Numbered from the stretch's first letter, positions 18,560-28,532 are shown. The stretch is DNA of 64,000 bases from Tateyamaria pelophila (GCF_019966495.1 NZ_JAIMIA010000002.1:62001-126000), one strand, 5' to 3'. A program made the numbers and translations. The notes: generated by a model not told the origin, from the sequence alone.

Positions 18560-20298
18560 ATGCAAGATAGATCGACACAACTGGGGCTGGCGGAATTGCG
18601 CGCGGCTCGGGCTGAAAGCCGCAGTCTGTACTGGGCTGTTGGTCTGTTCAGCTTGTTCGCCAATTTGCTGATGCTGACCGGGCCCATGTACATGTTGCAG
18701 GTCTACGACCGCGTTTTGGGCAGCCGGAGCGAAGAGACACTGATCGCCTTGTCCATACTCGTGCTGTTTTTATACGGTGTCATGGGCATTCTCGATTACA
18801 CCCGCGGCCGAATCATGGCCCGCGTTGGCGCACGGTTTCAAGCCCGGCTGGATCGCAGGGTCTTTGACGCGGTCGTGCGCAAATCCGCGGTTGCTCCGGA
18901 TCTGCGCACGCAATCGGGACTTGCCGATCTGGAAAGCATTCAGCGGTTCATGACTTCTCCGCTCTTGCTTGCCTTCTTCGATTTTGCCTTGGACGCCAAT
19001 TTTCATCACCGGGATTTTCCTCTTCCATCCTCTTCTTGGGGCGCTGGCCCTGGGCGGTGGGCTTTTGTTGATTCTCATCGCTTTGGCGAACCAGTTCTTG
19101 TCGAAACGGCCGCAAATTGAATCTGGGCAGGCCGGGCAAAAAGCGAATGCGATGTCGGACCAGCTGCGGATCGAAACGGAGATGGTGCAGTCGATGGGGA
19201 TGCGCGAGGCCGCTTTCGACAGGTGGCAAACAGCGCGCGGTAAAGCGCTGGAATCGCAGATCAAGGCGACCGATATCGGCGGTGGGTTTACCTCACTGAC
19301 CAAGACGTTGCGCCTGTTCTTGCAGAGCGCCATGCTGGGCTTGGGGGCTTATCTGGTACTGCAGAACCAAATGACGCCGGGGGCGATGATTGCGGGGTCG
19401 ATCCTGTTGGGCCGTGCACTTGCTCCGATCGAGACGATGCTGACCCAATGGCCTGTGGCCCAAAGTGCGAGCAGGGGATGGGGGTCGCTGTCCGAATTGT
19501 TGGGTGCCGTTCGGCCGGAAAAAGAACGCACTGCTTTGCCAACACCCAAGGCGCGGTTGGTTGCCAAATCGCTGACAGTTATTGCCCCGGGGGAGAAGAC
19601 GGCGGCGCTGCGTGGTTTGAATTTTGAATTGCCGCCTTGGGTCCGCCATGGGTGTGATTGGCCCATCGGGTGCGGGAAAATCGACGCTGGCGCGCTGTGT
19701 GACGGGTGTTTGGGCACCTGCCGGTGGATCCATTCGACTGGATTCCGCCGCGCTCGACCAGTACGAGCCGAGCGCGCTGGGGCGCCACATCGGCTATTTG
19801 CCGCAGCGAGTGCAGCTGTTTGACGGCACGATTGCAGAAAACATCGCGCGTTTGTCATCAGAACCTGATGCGGCGAAAGTGGTTGCAGCCGCTCAAAAAG
19901 CCGACGCGCACAAGATGATCCTTGAGTTGCCGGATGGTTATGACACCCGGATCAATGCGACGCAGCAGCGCCTGTCTGGCGGACAGATTCAGCGTATTGG
20001 GCTGGCACGCGCACTTTACGACAAACCGGTTCTGCTGGTCTTGGACGAGCCGAACTCGAACCTCGACAACGAAGGCACGGCTGCGTTGAACGCCGCGATC
20101 CGATCCTTGAAAGCGGACGGGCACGCCGTGATCATCATGGCTCATCGTCCTGCCGCCATTCAGGAGTGTGATCTGCTGCTGGCGATTGACAATGGCATAC
20201 GCACGGCCTTTGGACCCAAGGACGAAGTCTTGAAGTCGACGGTCAAAAACCATGAGCAAATCAAACGCGCGCCAGCGAATGCGGGAGGCGTGACATGA
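18560..20298 (+). pseudogene. Type I secretion ABC transporter (PrtD family), broken by two +1 frameshifts
   Basis: Three overlapping frames together encode a complete exporter of about 578 residues. Frame 2 carries the N-terminal membrane region from ATG 18560 behind AAAAGG. The frame shifts at the T-run 18982-18985 and again at TT 19637-19638. Removing one T at each point restores AFFDLPWTPIFITG and LPPGSAMGVIGPSGAGKS, both family-perfect. Walker A is GPSGAGKS, the signature LSGGQIQRIGLARAL and Walker B LLVLDEP. Both errors add a T in a short homopolymer, so either sequencing error or recent decay is possible. The partner HlyD gene overlaps the end and is intact. Confidence 0.9.
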
Positions 20299-21596
20299 GT
20301 GACAAGAAATGGTCTGCGCGCAACGCCGTGCTCTTTGGCTTCTTTGGTTTGCTCGGTCTTTTGGGCGGATTTGTCGTCTGGGCCACCCAGACCCAGATTG
20401 CTGGCGCTATTGTCGCCTCCGGGCGGATCGAAGTGGAGCAGAACCGGCAGATCGTTCAACATCCCACCGGCGGCGTTGTCGCTGCGATCGAAGTGGAAGA
20501 GGGCGACACCGTAGAGGCTGGCGAATTGCTTGTGTTGCTGGACGCCAATCAGATGAAGTCGACCCTTGCCATCATCGAAGCGCAATTGTTCGAATTGATG
20601 GCGCGGCGCGGGCGTCTGTCTGCCGAGCGGGATGAAAGCGATGAGATCACCTATGATCCTCAACTGCTGGCATTCATGGAAGAACGGCCTGAAGTGCGCG
20701 AATTGGTCAACGGCCAGACAAATATCTTCCGTGCACGGCTCGAGACGGTCGCGCGCCAGACAGAACAGTTGGGCAAGCGTGCCGACCAGACCCGAAATCA
20801 GATCGTCGGCATCGAAGCACAGGAACGGTCCCTTGGGCGGCAATTGAAACTGATTGAGGAAGAACTGTCAGCACAACAGAGCTTGTTCGACCGTGGGCTG
20901 TCACCTGCGGCGCGTGTTCTGGCGCTGCAGCGCGAAAGTGCGTCCCTGGATGGCCGCCTTGGCGAACTGGCGGCCTCCAAAGCCCAGGCCGAACAGCGCA
21001 TTACCGAGGTCGAACTTGAGGTTCTGCGCCTGAGTACTCAGAGACGAGAAGACGCCATTACGGATCTGCGCGATATTCGCTCGCGCGAGACAGAGTTGAC
21101 AGAGCAGCGGCTTGCCCTGATTTCCGAGATCGACCAGATGGAAATCCGTTCCCCGGTCTCCGGCATTGTGTATGGCATGCGCGTCCAGACAATTCGATCC
21201 GTGATACGTAACGCCGAACCAATTCTGTATGTAATCCCGCAAGATCGGCCTTTGATTATTGCCGCGCAGGTTTCTCCGATCCACATCGACGAGATCGTTG
21301 TCGGGCAAGCTGTGAACCTGCGCTTCTCTGCTTTGGATCAACGTACGACACCGGAACTGGTCGGTGAAGTGGTTTTGGTCTCTGCAGATGCGTTTGAGGA
21401 TGAAACCTTGGGCACCAGCTATTATCGGGCCGAGATTGTTTTGAACCCGGGGGAGCTGGAAAAGCTTGCAGAAGGTCAAATTCTGATCCCCGGCATGCCG
21501 GTGGAGGCGTATATCAGAACGACAGATCGCTCGCCGCTGGCCTATCTGATCAAGCCGATGGCCGACTATTTCAACCGGGCTTTCCGCGAATCCTGA
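20295..21596 (+). CDS. HlyD-family type I secretion membrane fusion protein (PrtE-like)
   Basis: The 433-residue protein has one N-terminal membrane segment (residues about 11-33). A biotinyl-lipoyl half-motif follows at about 50-75 (IVQHPTGGVVAAIEVEEGD), then a long coiled-coil region at about 90-285, and a second lipoyl half with IRSPVSGIVYGMRV. It bridges the inner-membrane ABC exporter and the outer-membrane TolC channel. The ATG overlaps the ABC gene stop. No protease or RTX cargo and no TolC gene are within the window. Confidence 0.93.
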   Translation: MSDKKWSARNAVLFGFFGLLGLLGGFVVWATQTQIAGAIVASGRIEVEQNRQIVQHPTGGVVAAIEVEEGDTVEAGELLVLLDANQMKSTLAIIEAQLFELMARRGRLSAERDESDEITYDPQLLAFMEERPEVRELVNGQTNIFRARLETVARQTEQLGKRADQTRNQIVGIEAQERSLGRQLKLIEEELSAQQSLFDRGLSPAARVLALQRESASLDGRLGELAASKAQAEQRITEVELEVLRLSTQRREDAITDLRDIRSRETELTEQRLALISEIDQMEIRSPVSGIVYGMRVQTIRSVIRNAEPILYVIPQDRPLIIAAQVSPIHIDEIVVGQAVNLRFSALDQRTTPELVGEVVLVSADAFEDETLGTSYYRAEIVLNPGELEKLAEGQILIPGMPVEAYIRTTDRSPLAYLIKPMADYFNRAFRES

Positions 21597-21664
21597 TCTA
21601 GGGTCTTTTCACGCATGCGAGTGCAGGCTAGCGTCCGCGAAAGAACAGCCAAAAGGATGCTGCC

Positions 21665-22123
21665 ATGAGTATCGAATCCCGCCTCGCCGACCTTGGCGTC
21701 ACATTGCCGGACGCCCCGGCTCCTGCGGCCAATTACGTGCCTTTTGTTCAGGTCGGTGACATTGTCTATGTCTCTGGCCAGATATCCAGCGGGCCTGATG
21801 GTTTCATCACGGGGAAATTGGGGGACAAAATGGATGCTGCTGCGGGTGCCGCGGCTGCCAAGACCTGCGCGATCAGTTTGCTGGCACAAGTCAAAGCAGC
21901 TTGTGGCGGGGACATCGAGAGGTTGGTTCGCGTGATAAAGCTGACTGGTTTCGTAAACTCCACTGCCGATTTCACGGATCAGCCCAAGGTGATCAATGGC
22001 GCGTCCGACTTCTTGGTCGAAGCGCTTGGAGACGCTGGCAGACACAGCCGGTCCGCCGTCTCTGCAGCATCTTTGCCATTGGGCGTTGCAGTTGAGATCG
22101 AAGGCATTTTTCAGATCAAATGA
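21665..22123 (+). CDS. RidA family (YjgF/YER057c/UK114) protein
   Basis: This 152-residue protein belongs to the longer RidA subgroup: AANYVPFVQVGDIVYVSGQI and SRSAVSAASLPLGVAVEIE are conserved landmarks. RidA proteins hydrolyse reactive enamine/imine intermediates, though members of this longer subgroup may not all share that activity. AAAAGGA precedes the ATG. The stop overlaps the phosphodiesterase start (ATGA), so the two genes are coupled. Confidence 0.88.
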   Translation: MSIESRLADLGVTLPDAPAPAANYVPFVQVGDIVYVSGQISSGPDGFITGKLGDKMDAAAGAAAAKTCAISLLAQVKAACGGDIERLVRVIKLTGFVNSTADFTDQPKVINGASDFLVEALGDAGRHSRSAVSAASLPLGVAVEIEGIFQIK

Positions 22124-22890
22124 GTCCTCGGTTGAATGACGGGTTTCTGCGCGCGCCGTTTGCCCATCGTGGCTTGCATGATCTGAAGGATGGCCGCCCG
22201 GAAAACAGCCGTGCGGCGTTTACAGCTGCGATTGAAAGCGGTTATGGCATTGAGTTGGACCTGCAGCTCAGTGCAGACAACCAGGCGATGGTGTTTCATG
22301 ATGATACGCTGGACCGGCTCGCCATGGCCAAAGGCCCTGTGCGCGCGATGTCGGCGCGTGCACTGTCGCAAACTCGGTTGAAGGGGGGCGACGAAGGTAT
22401 TCCGACTTTGTCTGAAGTCCTGAAACTTGTGGCAGGCAGGGTGGCTTTGCTGATCGAGATCAAGGATCAGGACGGGGCCATGGGGCCAAACATCGGCCAG
22501 CTTGAAGCCGCGACCGCCGCCGCCCTTGAAGGGTACTCCGGTCTTGTTGGGTTGATGTCCTTCAACCCGCATTCAGTGGCTCAGATGGCCGAGCTGTGTC
22601 CGGATATCCCGCGCGGTCTGGTGACCGGTTCATATCGCTACGATGCGAACTGGCCCTTGCCGAAGGCGACGTGTGACCGCCTGCGCGACATCCCGGACTA
22701 TGACCGCGTGGGGGCCACGTTCATCAGTCACGAGGTGGCTGATCTGGCGTGCCCGCGTGTTGCCGCGTTGAAAAGTGCCGGTGCAAGTATTTTTTGCTGG
22801 ACAGTCCGGTCGCCTGAAGTTGAGGCAGAGGCGCGCAAAGTTGCAGATAATGTGACATTTGAAGGCTACCCCGCCAAGATCCTTGGTTGA
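22120..22890 (+). CDS. Glycerophosphodiester phosphodiesterase
   Basis: The 256-residue GDPD TIM barrel begins with FAHRGLHD (catalytic histidine), then PENSRAAF with the metal-binding glutamate, ELDLQLSADNQAMVFHDDTLDRL with the second histidine and acidic residues, and LIEIKDQ. It hydrolyses glycerophosphodiesters to glycerol-3-phosphate and alcohol. No signal peptide is present, so it is cytosolic. It is coupled to the RidA gene upstream. Confidence 0.92.
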   Translation: MSPRLNDGFLRAPFAHRGLHDLKDGRPENSRAAFTAAIESGYGIELDLQLSADNQAMVFHDDTLDRLAMAKGPVRAMSARALSQTRLKGGDEGIPTLSEVLKLVAGRVALLIEIKDQDGAMGPNIGQLEAATAAALEGYSGLVGLMSFNPHSVAQMAELCPDIPRGLVTGSYRYDANWPLPKATCDRLRDIPDYDRVGATFISHEVADLACPRVAALKSAGASIFCWTVRSPEVEAEARKVADNVTFEGYPAKILG

Positions 22891-22926
22891 ACCAGCGCCG
22901 GGGCGCCACACATTAAGCGTTCCACC

Positions 22927-24129
22927 ATGAGGGAAGGCCGCGTGTCCGAACAAGAAATCGAAATCCGTGTCCTGCCCAGTCTGAGCGAGATTGACGCGGC
23001 CACATGGGATGCCTGCGCTTGTCCCGAGGCGGTGGACGGCGCGCGGCCCAAGGATCCTTTTACGACGCACAGGTTCCTCAAGGCGCTTGAGGACAGCAAC
23101 TCGGTCGGCGCCGGAACGGGATGGCAGCCCCAATATTTGCAAGCCACCCTGGCCGGGCAAACGATCGGGGTCGCCCCGATGTACGCCAAAGGGCACAGCC
23201 AGGGCGAATATATCTTTGATCACAACTGGGCGCATGCCTTGGAACGGGCCGGGGGGCGGTACTATCCGAAACTGCAGATCGCGGTGCCGCACACGCCTGC
23301 CACGGGCCGTCGGTTCCTGACCCATCCCGACTTTTCCGAGACCGGGCTGTCCGCCCTGGTGCAGGGTGCGGTTCAGTTGGGGAAAAACAACAATCTCAGC
23401 TCGCTGCATGTGACGTTTTGCACTCAAGACGAGCGGGAGATAGGTGCAACGCTGGGTTTGATGCCCCGCACCACACAGCAGTTTCACTGGCTGAACGAAG
23501 GCTATGACACATTCGATGATTTTCTGGCGACGCTGAGCAGCCGCAAACGCAAGAATATCCGCAAGGAACGGCGGCAGGCGCAGGACTTTGGCGGAACGAT
23601 CCAGACCTTGACCGGGGATGATCTGCGCCCTGAACATTGGGATGCGTTTTGGGAGTTTTATCAGGATACCGGGGCCCGCAAATGGGGCACACCTTACCTG
23701 ACGCGCCGCTTTTTCCGGATCGCACAGGAGACGTTGCGCGATGATATGGCGCTGGTTCTGGCCGAACGCGATGGGCGGTATGTGGCAGGTGCGTTGAACT
23801 TTCTCGGCGCAGATGCACTTTATGGGCGATATTGGGGGTGCAGTGAACATCATCCCTGTCTGCACTTTGAATTGTGTTATTATCAGGCGATCGACATTGC
23901 GATTGCGCGGGGTCTGGCCCGGGTCGAGGCGGGGGCGCAAGGCGAGCACAAGCTGGCACGGGGCTATTTGCCGACCCAAACGCACAGCCTGCATTGGGTC
24001 GGCGATCCTGGTTTCGCGGATGCAATCGCCCGTTATCTGGAGGCCGAACGTGAAGCGATCGAAGAGGAAATAGAAATTCTAACAGAGTATGGACCGTTCA
24101 AGCGGGTCCGGATCGAGGAGCAGGAATGA
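22927..24129 (+). CDS. FemAB-like GNAT-fold protein (DUF482)
   Basis: The 400-residue protein matches the DUF482/FemAB-like family: [17 protein letters not shown] at the start, and [16 protein letters not shown] and [19 protein letters not shown] in the C-terminal GNAT-like half. The role is usually given as peptidoglycan- or aminoacyl-transfer-like but is not established. A GTG at 22945 has a better ribosome site (GGGAAGG) than the ATG at 22927 and may be the true start. The stop overlaps the PhhB gene. Confidence 0.85.
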   Translation: MREGRVSEQEIEIRVLPSLSEIDAATWDACACPEAVDGARPKDPFTTHRFLKALEDSNSVGAGTGWQPQYLQATLAGQTIGVAPMYAKGHSQGEYIFDHNWAHALERAGGRYYPKLQIAVPHTPATGRRFLTHPDFSETGLSALVQGAVQLGKNNNLSSLHVTFCTQDEREIGATLGLMPRTTQQFHWLNEGYDTFDDFLATLSSRKRKNIRKERRQAQDFGGTIQTLTGDDLRPEHWDAFWEFYQDTGARKWGTPYLTRRFFRIAQETLRDDMALVLAERDGRYVAGALNFLGADALYGRYWGCSEHHPCLHFELCYYQAIDIAIARGLARVEAGAQGEHKLARGYLPTQTHSLHWVGDPGFADAIARYLEAEREAIEEEIEILTEYGPFKRVRIEEQE

Positions 24130-24425
24130 CAGAAGTTTTGAGCGAAGAGACACGCGACACATTGCTCGCGCCATTGCTGAACAGTGGGTGGGCTATCGTC
24201 GAAGACCGTGATGCGATTCACAAGACGTTCGTGTTTGATGATTTTGTGCATGCGTTTGGCTGGATGACCCAAGCCGCGATCTGGGCCGAGAAATGGGGTC
24301 ACCACCCGGAATGGTCCAACGTTTACAAAACCGTCGAGGTCACGTTGACGACCCACGATGTCGGCGGATTGAGCCCGCTGGACGTAAAGCTCGCGCGAAA
24401 GATGGATGGGCTGGCGGACAGCTGA
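24126..24425 (+). CDS. phhB: Pterin-4a-carbinolamine dehydratase
   Basis: The 99-residue protein has the diagnostic [20 protein letters not shown], with the HH and HPE(W) residues that catalyse dehydration of 4a-hydroxytetrahydrobiopterin. It normally recycles the cofactor of phenylalanine hydroxylase, but that gene is not in the window, and in alphaproteobacteria the gene often stands alone. It overlaps the FemAB-like gene by four bases. Confidence 0.95.
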   Translation: MTEVLSEETRDTLLAPLLNSGWAIVEDRDAIHKTFVFDDFVHAFGWMTQAAIWAEKWGHHPEWSNVYKTVEVTLTTHDVGGLSPLDVKLARKMDGLADS

Positions 24426-24467
24426 CCTGATGCGCCGGTCTTGCTTGACCTGCGGTCTAATCATTTC

Positions 24468-24486
24468 GGATCCGTTTGACGGATCC
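24468..24486. repeat. Short hairpin GGATCCGT-TTG-ACGGATCC
   Basis: An 8-bp perfect stem with a three-base loop, 43 bp after phhB and just before the bidirectional terminator. It may assist transcript termination or protect the 3' end. Confidence 0.6.
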
Positions 24487-24492
24487 AAATGA

Positions 24493-24521
24493 AAAAGGCC
24501 CCCGAGTTTCGGGGGCCTTTT
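24493..24521. terminator. Bidirectional intrinsic terminator between phhB and peroxiredoxin
   Basis: AAAAGGCCCCCGA, GTT, TCGGGGGCCTTTT make a perfect 13-bp stem flanked by A and T runs. It serves the converging genes on both strands. Confidence 0.95.
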
Positions 24522-24541
24522 GCGTCATTCTGATTTGGTGC

Positions 24542-25030
24542 CTACATCGACGCCAGCAAAGCTTCGCCGCCAGAGACTTCGCACACACCGGGGCTCTCTT
24601 CTTCTTGCAGCAATGTCACGACACCGTCGTCGACCAGCATTGCGTAGCGTTTCGAGCGTGCCAACAGCCCGGCAGGCGGGGCCGAGAAGTCCATACCGAT
24701 GGCAGTAGTGAACGCGCTTTCCGCGTCGCCCAGCATGGTGATGCCCGCATCTGCGGCACCGGTGGCTTCGCCCCATGCCTTCATCACGAAGGGGTCATTG
24801 ACCGAGACGCAGATAATCTCGTCCACGCCCTTGGCATCAAACTGATCCTTGGTGCGGACAAAGCTGGGCACATGGGCGGAATGGCATGTGGGCGTAAACG
24901 CCCCCGGCACGGCAAAAATCACGACTTTGCGCCCTTTGGTTTTGTCCGACAGTTGCACGGGTGCTGGACCTTCCGCGCCCAGTTCGACCAGAGTTGCGTC
25001 GGGAAGTGTATCGCCTTGGGTAATCGCCAT
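24542..25030 (-). CDS. Peroxiredoxin (Prx5/AhpE-like, glutathione/glutaredoxin type)
   Basis: The 162-residue protein contains PGAFTPTCHSAHVPSF, the Prx5-family active site with the peroxidatic cysteine and the PxxxT/SxxC frame. It reduces hydrogen peroxide and organic peroxides in the cytosol using a thiol partner. A second cysteine (SPGVCEVSGG) near the C-terminus could act as a resolving residue. It is a single gene ending at a shared terminator and divergent from the reductase gene. Confidence 0.94.
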   Translation of the reverse strand: MAITQGDTLPDATLVELGAEGPAPVQLSDKTKGRKVVIFAVPGAFTPTCHSAHVPSFVRTKDQFDAKGVDEIICVSVNDPFVMKAWGEATGAADAGITMLGDAESAFTTAIGMDFSAPPAGLLARSKRYAMLVDDGVVTLLQEEESPGVCEVSGGEALLASM

Positions 25031-25116
25031 GAGATGGGCCTTTCTTGCAATTGCGTCAGTTGATCACTGCGATATAGGCTGCCCGTTGCCATAGGGCGAG
25101 AGAAAAGGGCAAAAAC

Positions 25117-26319
25117 ATGGATCATGTCGTCGTTATTGGCGCGGGGCAGGCGGGATCGTCTTGTGTGGCAAAGCTGCGCAATGCCGGGTTTGAGGGGCGT
25201 GTAACCCTGATCGGCTCCGAACCCGTGCCACCCTATCAGCGCCCCCCTTTGTCCAAAGCCTATCTGATGGGTGACATGACATTGGAGAGATTGTTTCTGC
25301 GACCTGAGGCATTTTATGCTGAGAATGCGATTGATCTGCGTCTGTCCACAACGGTGACCGGTATCGATACTGCCGCGCGAACCGTGGCCATTGGCGATGA
25401 AACCCTTGCTTATGATGAGCTTGTGTTTGCAACAGGATCGGTGCCGCACCGCTTGCCTGCCGCCATTGGCGGGGATCTGGACGCCGTCTTTGTGGTGCGC
25501 GATCTGGCGGATGTGAATGCGATGGCGCCCCGCTTTGACGCGGGCGCGCGCCTCTTGATCGTCGGGGGCGGTTATATCGGGCTTGAGGCTGCGTCGGTTG
25601 CGGCCAAACTGGGCCTCGACGTCACGTTGGTCGAAATGGCGGAGCGCATCTTGCAGCGGGTCGCGGCCCCCGAAACGAGCAACTTTTTCCGGGCTTTGCA
25701 TGCCAGCCACGGGGTCGATATCCGCGAGGGTGTCGGGCTTCAGCGCCTCACCGGTGACGGGACCGTCTCTGCAGCGGAGTTGTCAGACGGCAGCACGCTG
25801 GCGGTCGATTTCGTGATCGTCGGCGTTGGTATTGCGCCTGGCGTGGCCTTGGCCGAAGCGGCGGGCATTGAGATCGAAAATGGGATCAAGACCGATGCGA
25901 TGGGCCGCACCTCTGCGCTGCATGTCTGGGCCGCGGGGGATTGCGCTTCTTTTCCCTACCGCGATGGTCGCATCCGTTTGGAAAGCGTGCCCAATGCGAT
26001 CGAGCAGGCGGAATGCGTAGCGGACAATATCATGGGCGCAGGCAGGCACTATGTGGCCAAGCCGTGGTTCTGGTCTGACCAATATGACGTAAAATTGCAG
26101 ATTGCCGGGCTGAACACGGGCTATGACCGCGTCGTGACCCGCGACGGCGGTGACGCCAAATCATTCTGGTACTATCGCGGCGAGGCACTGCTGGCGGTCG
26201 ATGCAGCCAATGATCCGCGCGCCTATATGGTGGGCAAACGGTTGATCGAGGCCGGGAAAACGGCTGATCCGGAGCGTGTCGCCGATCCCGAAACCGACCT
26301 GAAAGTGTTGCTGAAGTGA
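25117..26319 (+). CDS. FAD-dependent ferredoxin/rubredoxin reductase-type oxidoreductase
   Basis: The 400-residue protein has an N-terminal FAD dinucleotide fold (VVVIGAGQAGSSCVAKLR), a second NAD(P) fold at about residue 148 (LLIVGGGYIGLEAAS), the flavin-binding VWAAGDCASFP, and a C-terminal reductase domain with WFWSDQYDVKLQIAG. This is the putidaredoxin-reductase type of the class. It passes electrons from NAD(P)H to a small iron-sulfur partner. No ferredoxin or oxygenase gene adjoins it, although an AlkB-type hydroxylase lies 29 kb away. Confidence 0.92.
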   Translation: MDHVVVIGAGQAGSSCVAKLRNAGFEGRVTLIGSEPVPPYQRPPLSKAYLMGDMTLERLFLRPEAFYAENAIDLRLSTTVTGIDTAARTVAIGDETLAYDELVFATGSVPHRLPAAIGGDLDAVFVVRDLADVNAMAPRFDAGARLLIVGGGYIGLEAASVAAKLGLDVTLVEMAERILQRVAAPETSNFFRALHASHGVDIREGVGLQRLTGDGTVSAAELSDGSTLAVDFVIVGVGIAPGVALAEAAGIEIENGIKTDAMGRTSALHVWAAGDCASFPYRDGRIRLESVPNAIEQAECVADNIMGAGRHYVAKPWFWSDQYDVKLQIAGLNTGYDRVVTRDGGDAKSFWYYRGEALLAVDAANDPRAYMVGKRLIEAGKTADPERVADPETDLKVLLK

Positions 26320-26873
26320 GGATCATTGCCGGACGCTGGCGTGGCACCCGGCTGGCCACGGTAGGCAAGGGTGATCCGGGCGCGCATCTGCGCCCGACCC
26401 CTGACAGGGTGCGCGAAAGCCTGTTTTCAATGCTGACCCATATGGGTGTTCTGGAGGGTGCGCGGGTGCTGGATCTGTTTGCAGGCACCGGTGCGCTCGG
26501 GCTGGAGGCGCTGTCGCGCGGGGCCGCATCAGCGGTTTTTGTCGAAAACGGACGGGTGGCGCAGCGTCTGATTTCCGAAAATATCCAAAGGCTCAAGGCG
26601 GCGGATCAAACCCGCGTGATCCGGGCGGATGCGACGCGATTGGGGGAGTGGGAGCAAGCCCCTTTTGATCTGGTGTTTCTGGACCCGCCATATGGCAAAT
26701 CCATGGGCCAGTCAGCGGTTGAGGCCGTGCGCGCATGGATGGCCCCCGGCGCAATCGTTGTTTGGGAAGAAAGCAGCTTTATGCTGCCACCAGCGGGTTT
26801 TACGCCTCTTGACCAGCGGCGTTTTGGCGAAGCGCATGTGACGCTTTTGGAACGGGATGACATGACGGCTTAA
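26316..26873 (+). CDS. rsmD: 16S rRNA (guanine(966)-N2)-methyltransferase RsmD
   Basis: The 185-residue protein starts at GTG 26316, overlapping the upstream stop, with the family N-terminus MRIIAGRWRGTRL. RPTPDRVRESLFSML, VLDLFAGTGALGLEALSRGA (SAM site) and FLDPPYGK (catalytic DPPY) are all RsmD hallmarks. It methylates G966 of 16S rRNA during 30S assembly. Confidence 0.95.
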   Translation: MRIIAGRWRGTRLATVGKGDPGAHLRPTPDRVRESLFSMLTHMGVLEGARVLDLFAGTGALGLEALSRGAASAVFVENGRVAQRLISENIQRLKAADQTRVIRADATRLGEWEQAPFDLVFLDPPYGKSMGQSAVEAVRAWMAPGAIVVWEESSFMLPPAGFTPLDQRRFGEAHVTLLERDDMTA

Positions 26874-26950
26874 CGCTTCGAAGCTCATGTCAAATAACGT
26901 GTAATGCGCGCGCTGGCGATCCCACAAGACGGGCGTGTCGCCCGCCTGCA

Positions 26951-27793
26951 TCAGCCGTATGTGGGGTGGAACTTTCCAGCCGGGGACAGCGTGAATATCT
27001 CGACGCCGGTTTCGGTGACGCCGACCGAATGTTCGAACTGTGCCGACAGGGACTTGTCTCGCGTCACGGCTGTCCAGTCATCCGCAAGCGTTTTTGTTTC
27101 GGGGCGGCCAAGGTTCACCATCGGTTCAATGGTAAAAAACATGCCGGGTTGAAGTACTGCACCCGTTCCGGGACGTCCATAGTGCAACACGTTCGGCGGT
27201 GCATGGAACACGCGGCCCAATCCATGCCCGCAAAAATCGCGCACCACAGACATGCGATGGCTCTCGACAAAACCCTGAATGGCGTGGCCTATATCACCAA
27301 AGGTGTTGCCCGGCTTCACGGCCTCAATCCCCAGCATCAACGCGTCATGTGTAATTTCGATCAGGCGTTCTGCCTTGCGGGGCAGTTTGCCTGCCACATA
27401 CATCCGGCTGGTATCGCCGAACCATCCATCAACAATCACGGTGACGTCGATGTTCAGGATGTCGCCATCCTTGAGCGTCTTGTCACCGGGGATCCCATGG
27501 CAAACAACGTGGTTCACGCTGATGCAACTGGCATGTTTATAGCCCTTGTAGCCGATCGTGGCCGATGTGGCGCCGACTTCATCGACCATTTTGGTAATGA
27601 TGCGATCAATCTCGCCCGTGGTCTGGCCGACAAATACTTGTTCTGCCATCGCATCCAGAATCTCGGCGGCCAGCCGCCCAGCCGCATGCATTCCGGCAAA
27701 GTCTGTGTTTTCGTACAGGCGTATGCCGTCCTTGGTCAGACGGCCGCGGGTCTCATGGTTCAAAGCCTGCTCCATCGGCAATTTGTGCGCCAT
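26951..27793 (-). CDS. map: Type I methionine aminopeptidase
   Basis: The 280-residue protein has the pita-bread aminopeptidase landmarks: CISVNHVVCHGIPGDK, NIDVTVIVDGWFGDTSRM with two metal-binding aspartates, CGHGLGRVFHAPPNV with a metal-binding histidine, and FTIEPMVNLG and QFEHSVGVTETG with the two glutamates. It removes the initiator methionine from new proteins. The ATG at 27793 is preferred because an upstream frame extension would overlap the sfsA stop. A second ATG at 27775 is possible. Confidence 0.95.
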   Translation of the reverse strand: MAHKLPMEQALNHETRGRLTKDGIRLYENTDFAGMHAAGRLAAEILDAMAEQVFVGQTTGEIDRIITKMVDEVGATSATIGYKGYKHASCISVNHVVCHGIPGDKTLKDGDILNIDVTVIVDGWFGDTSRMYVAGKLPRKAERLIEITHDALMLGIEAVKPGNTFGDIGHAIQGFVESHRMSVVRDFCGHGLGRVFHAPPNVLHYGRPGTGAVLQPGMFFTIEPMVNLGRPETKTLADDWTAVTRDKSLSAQFEHSVGVTETGVEIFTLSPAGKFHPTYG

Positions 27794-27827
27794 TTTACTG
27801 CACTGCGGCGAAAAGGGCCAGAGGGTG

Positions 27828-28532
27828 TCATATGGCAATGGTCATGGGGGCATTCAAGTCAACCCCGTCTGGCGTGATACGCGCATTATAGCACATCGTT
27901 TCTACTCCTGCACGAAACGCCTGCGCATAGGCGGCGGCGTATTTCGGATCGATATCCGAGGCCAGCGTGAATTGGGTGCAATCGGTGCGTTGCACCATAT
28001 AAAGCATGATGGCCCGATGTCCGCTTTGGGCGACGCGTGCCAGCTCATCGAGATGTTTGGCACCGCGTGCTGTGACGCTGTCTGGAAATTCGGCCAGTCC
28101 AGGGCGGCGTGAAAGCGTCACGGATTTCACCTCGATATAGGCATCTGGCAGGCCATCGCCGCGCAGCAAAAAGTCGATTCGGCTGTTTTCGCCATATTTC
28201 TGCTCGGGGCGCACGTCCGTGTAGGCCGCAAGCGGGGCAATCTGGCGCGCCTCAAAGGCTTCGCGCAGTGCCTTGTTTGGCACGCCCGTGTCGACCCCGG
28301 TAAAGTTTCCGTCCGCGTGCTCGATCAACCGCCAGCCGAATTTCAGCTTCTTTTTGGGGTCATCATTGGGTTCCAGCCAGACCCTCAGGCCCGGCTCTGC
28401 CAAACCCATCATCGATCCGGGGTTGGCACAATGGGCGGTCACCTCGCGGCCGTCCTCGAGGCGGCAGTCGGCCAGAAAACGTTTGTAGCGTCGGATGAGG
28501 GTCGCGGGGACAAGTTCGGTTTGAAAGCGCAT
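27828..28532 (-). CDS. sfsA: SfsA family protein (sugar fermentation stimulation/DNA-binding nuclease-like)
   Basis: The 234-residue protein starts MRFQTELVPATLIRRYKRFL, then shows DGREVTAHCANPGSMMG and YIEVKSVTLSR, the conserved SfsA core. FPDSVTARGAKHLDEL is also typical. The family has an OB-like N-terminus and a nuclease-like C-terminal fold, but its physiological role is unsettled. The open frame extends upstream without family similarity, so the ATG at 28532 is the start. It is 35 bp upstream of map on the same strand. Confidence 0.95.
   Translation of the reverse strand: MRFQTELVPATLIRRYKRFLADCRLEDGREVTAHCANPGSMMGLAEPGLRVWLEPNDDPKKKLKFGWRLIEHADGNFTGVDTGVPNKALREAFEARQIAPLAAYTDVRPEQKYGENSRIDFLLRGDGLPDAYIEVKSVTLSRRPGLAEFPDSVTARGAKHLDELARVAQSGHRAIMLYMVQRTDCTQFTLASDIDPKYAAAYAQAFRAGVETMCYNARITPDGVDLNAPMTIAI

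Noticed and set aside
18982-19638. Programmed ribosomal frameshifting in the exporter gene
   Set aside because: Two separate +1 events at TTTT and TT with no known slippery motif or stimulating structure are far less likely than sequencing error or mutation.
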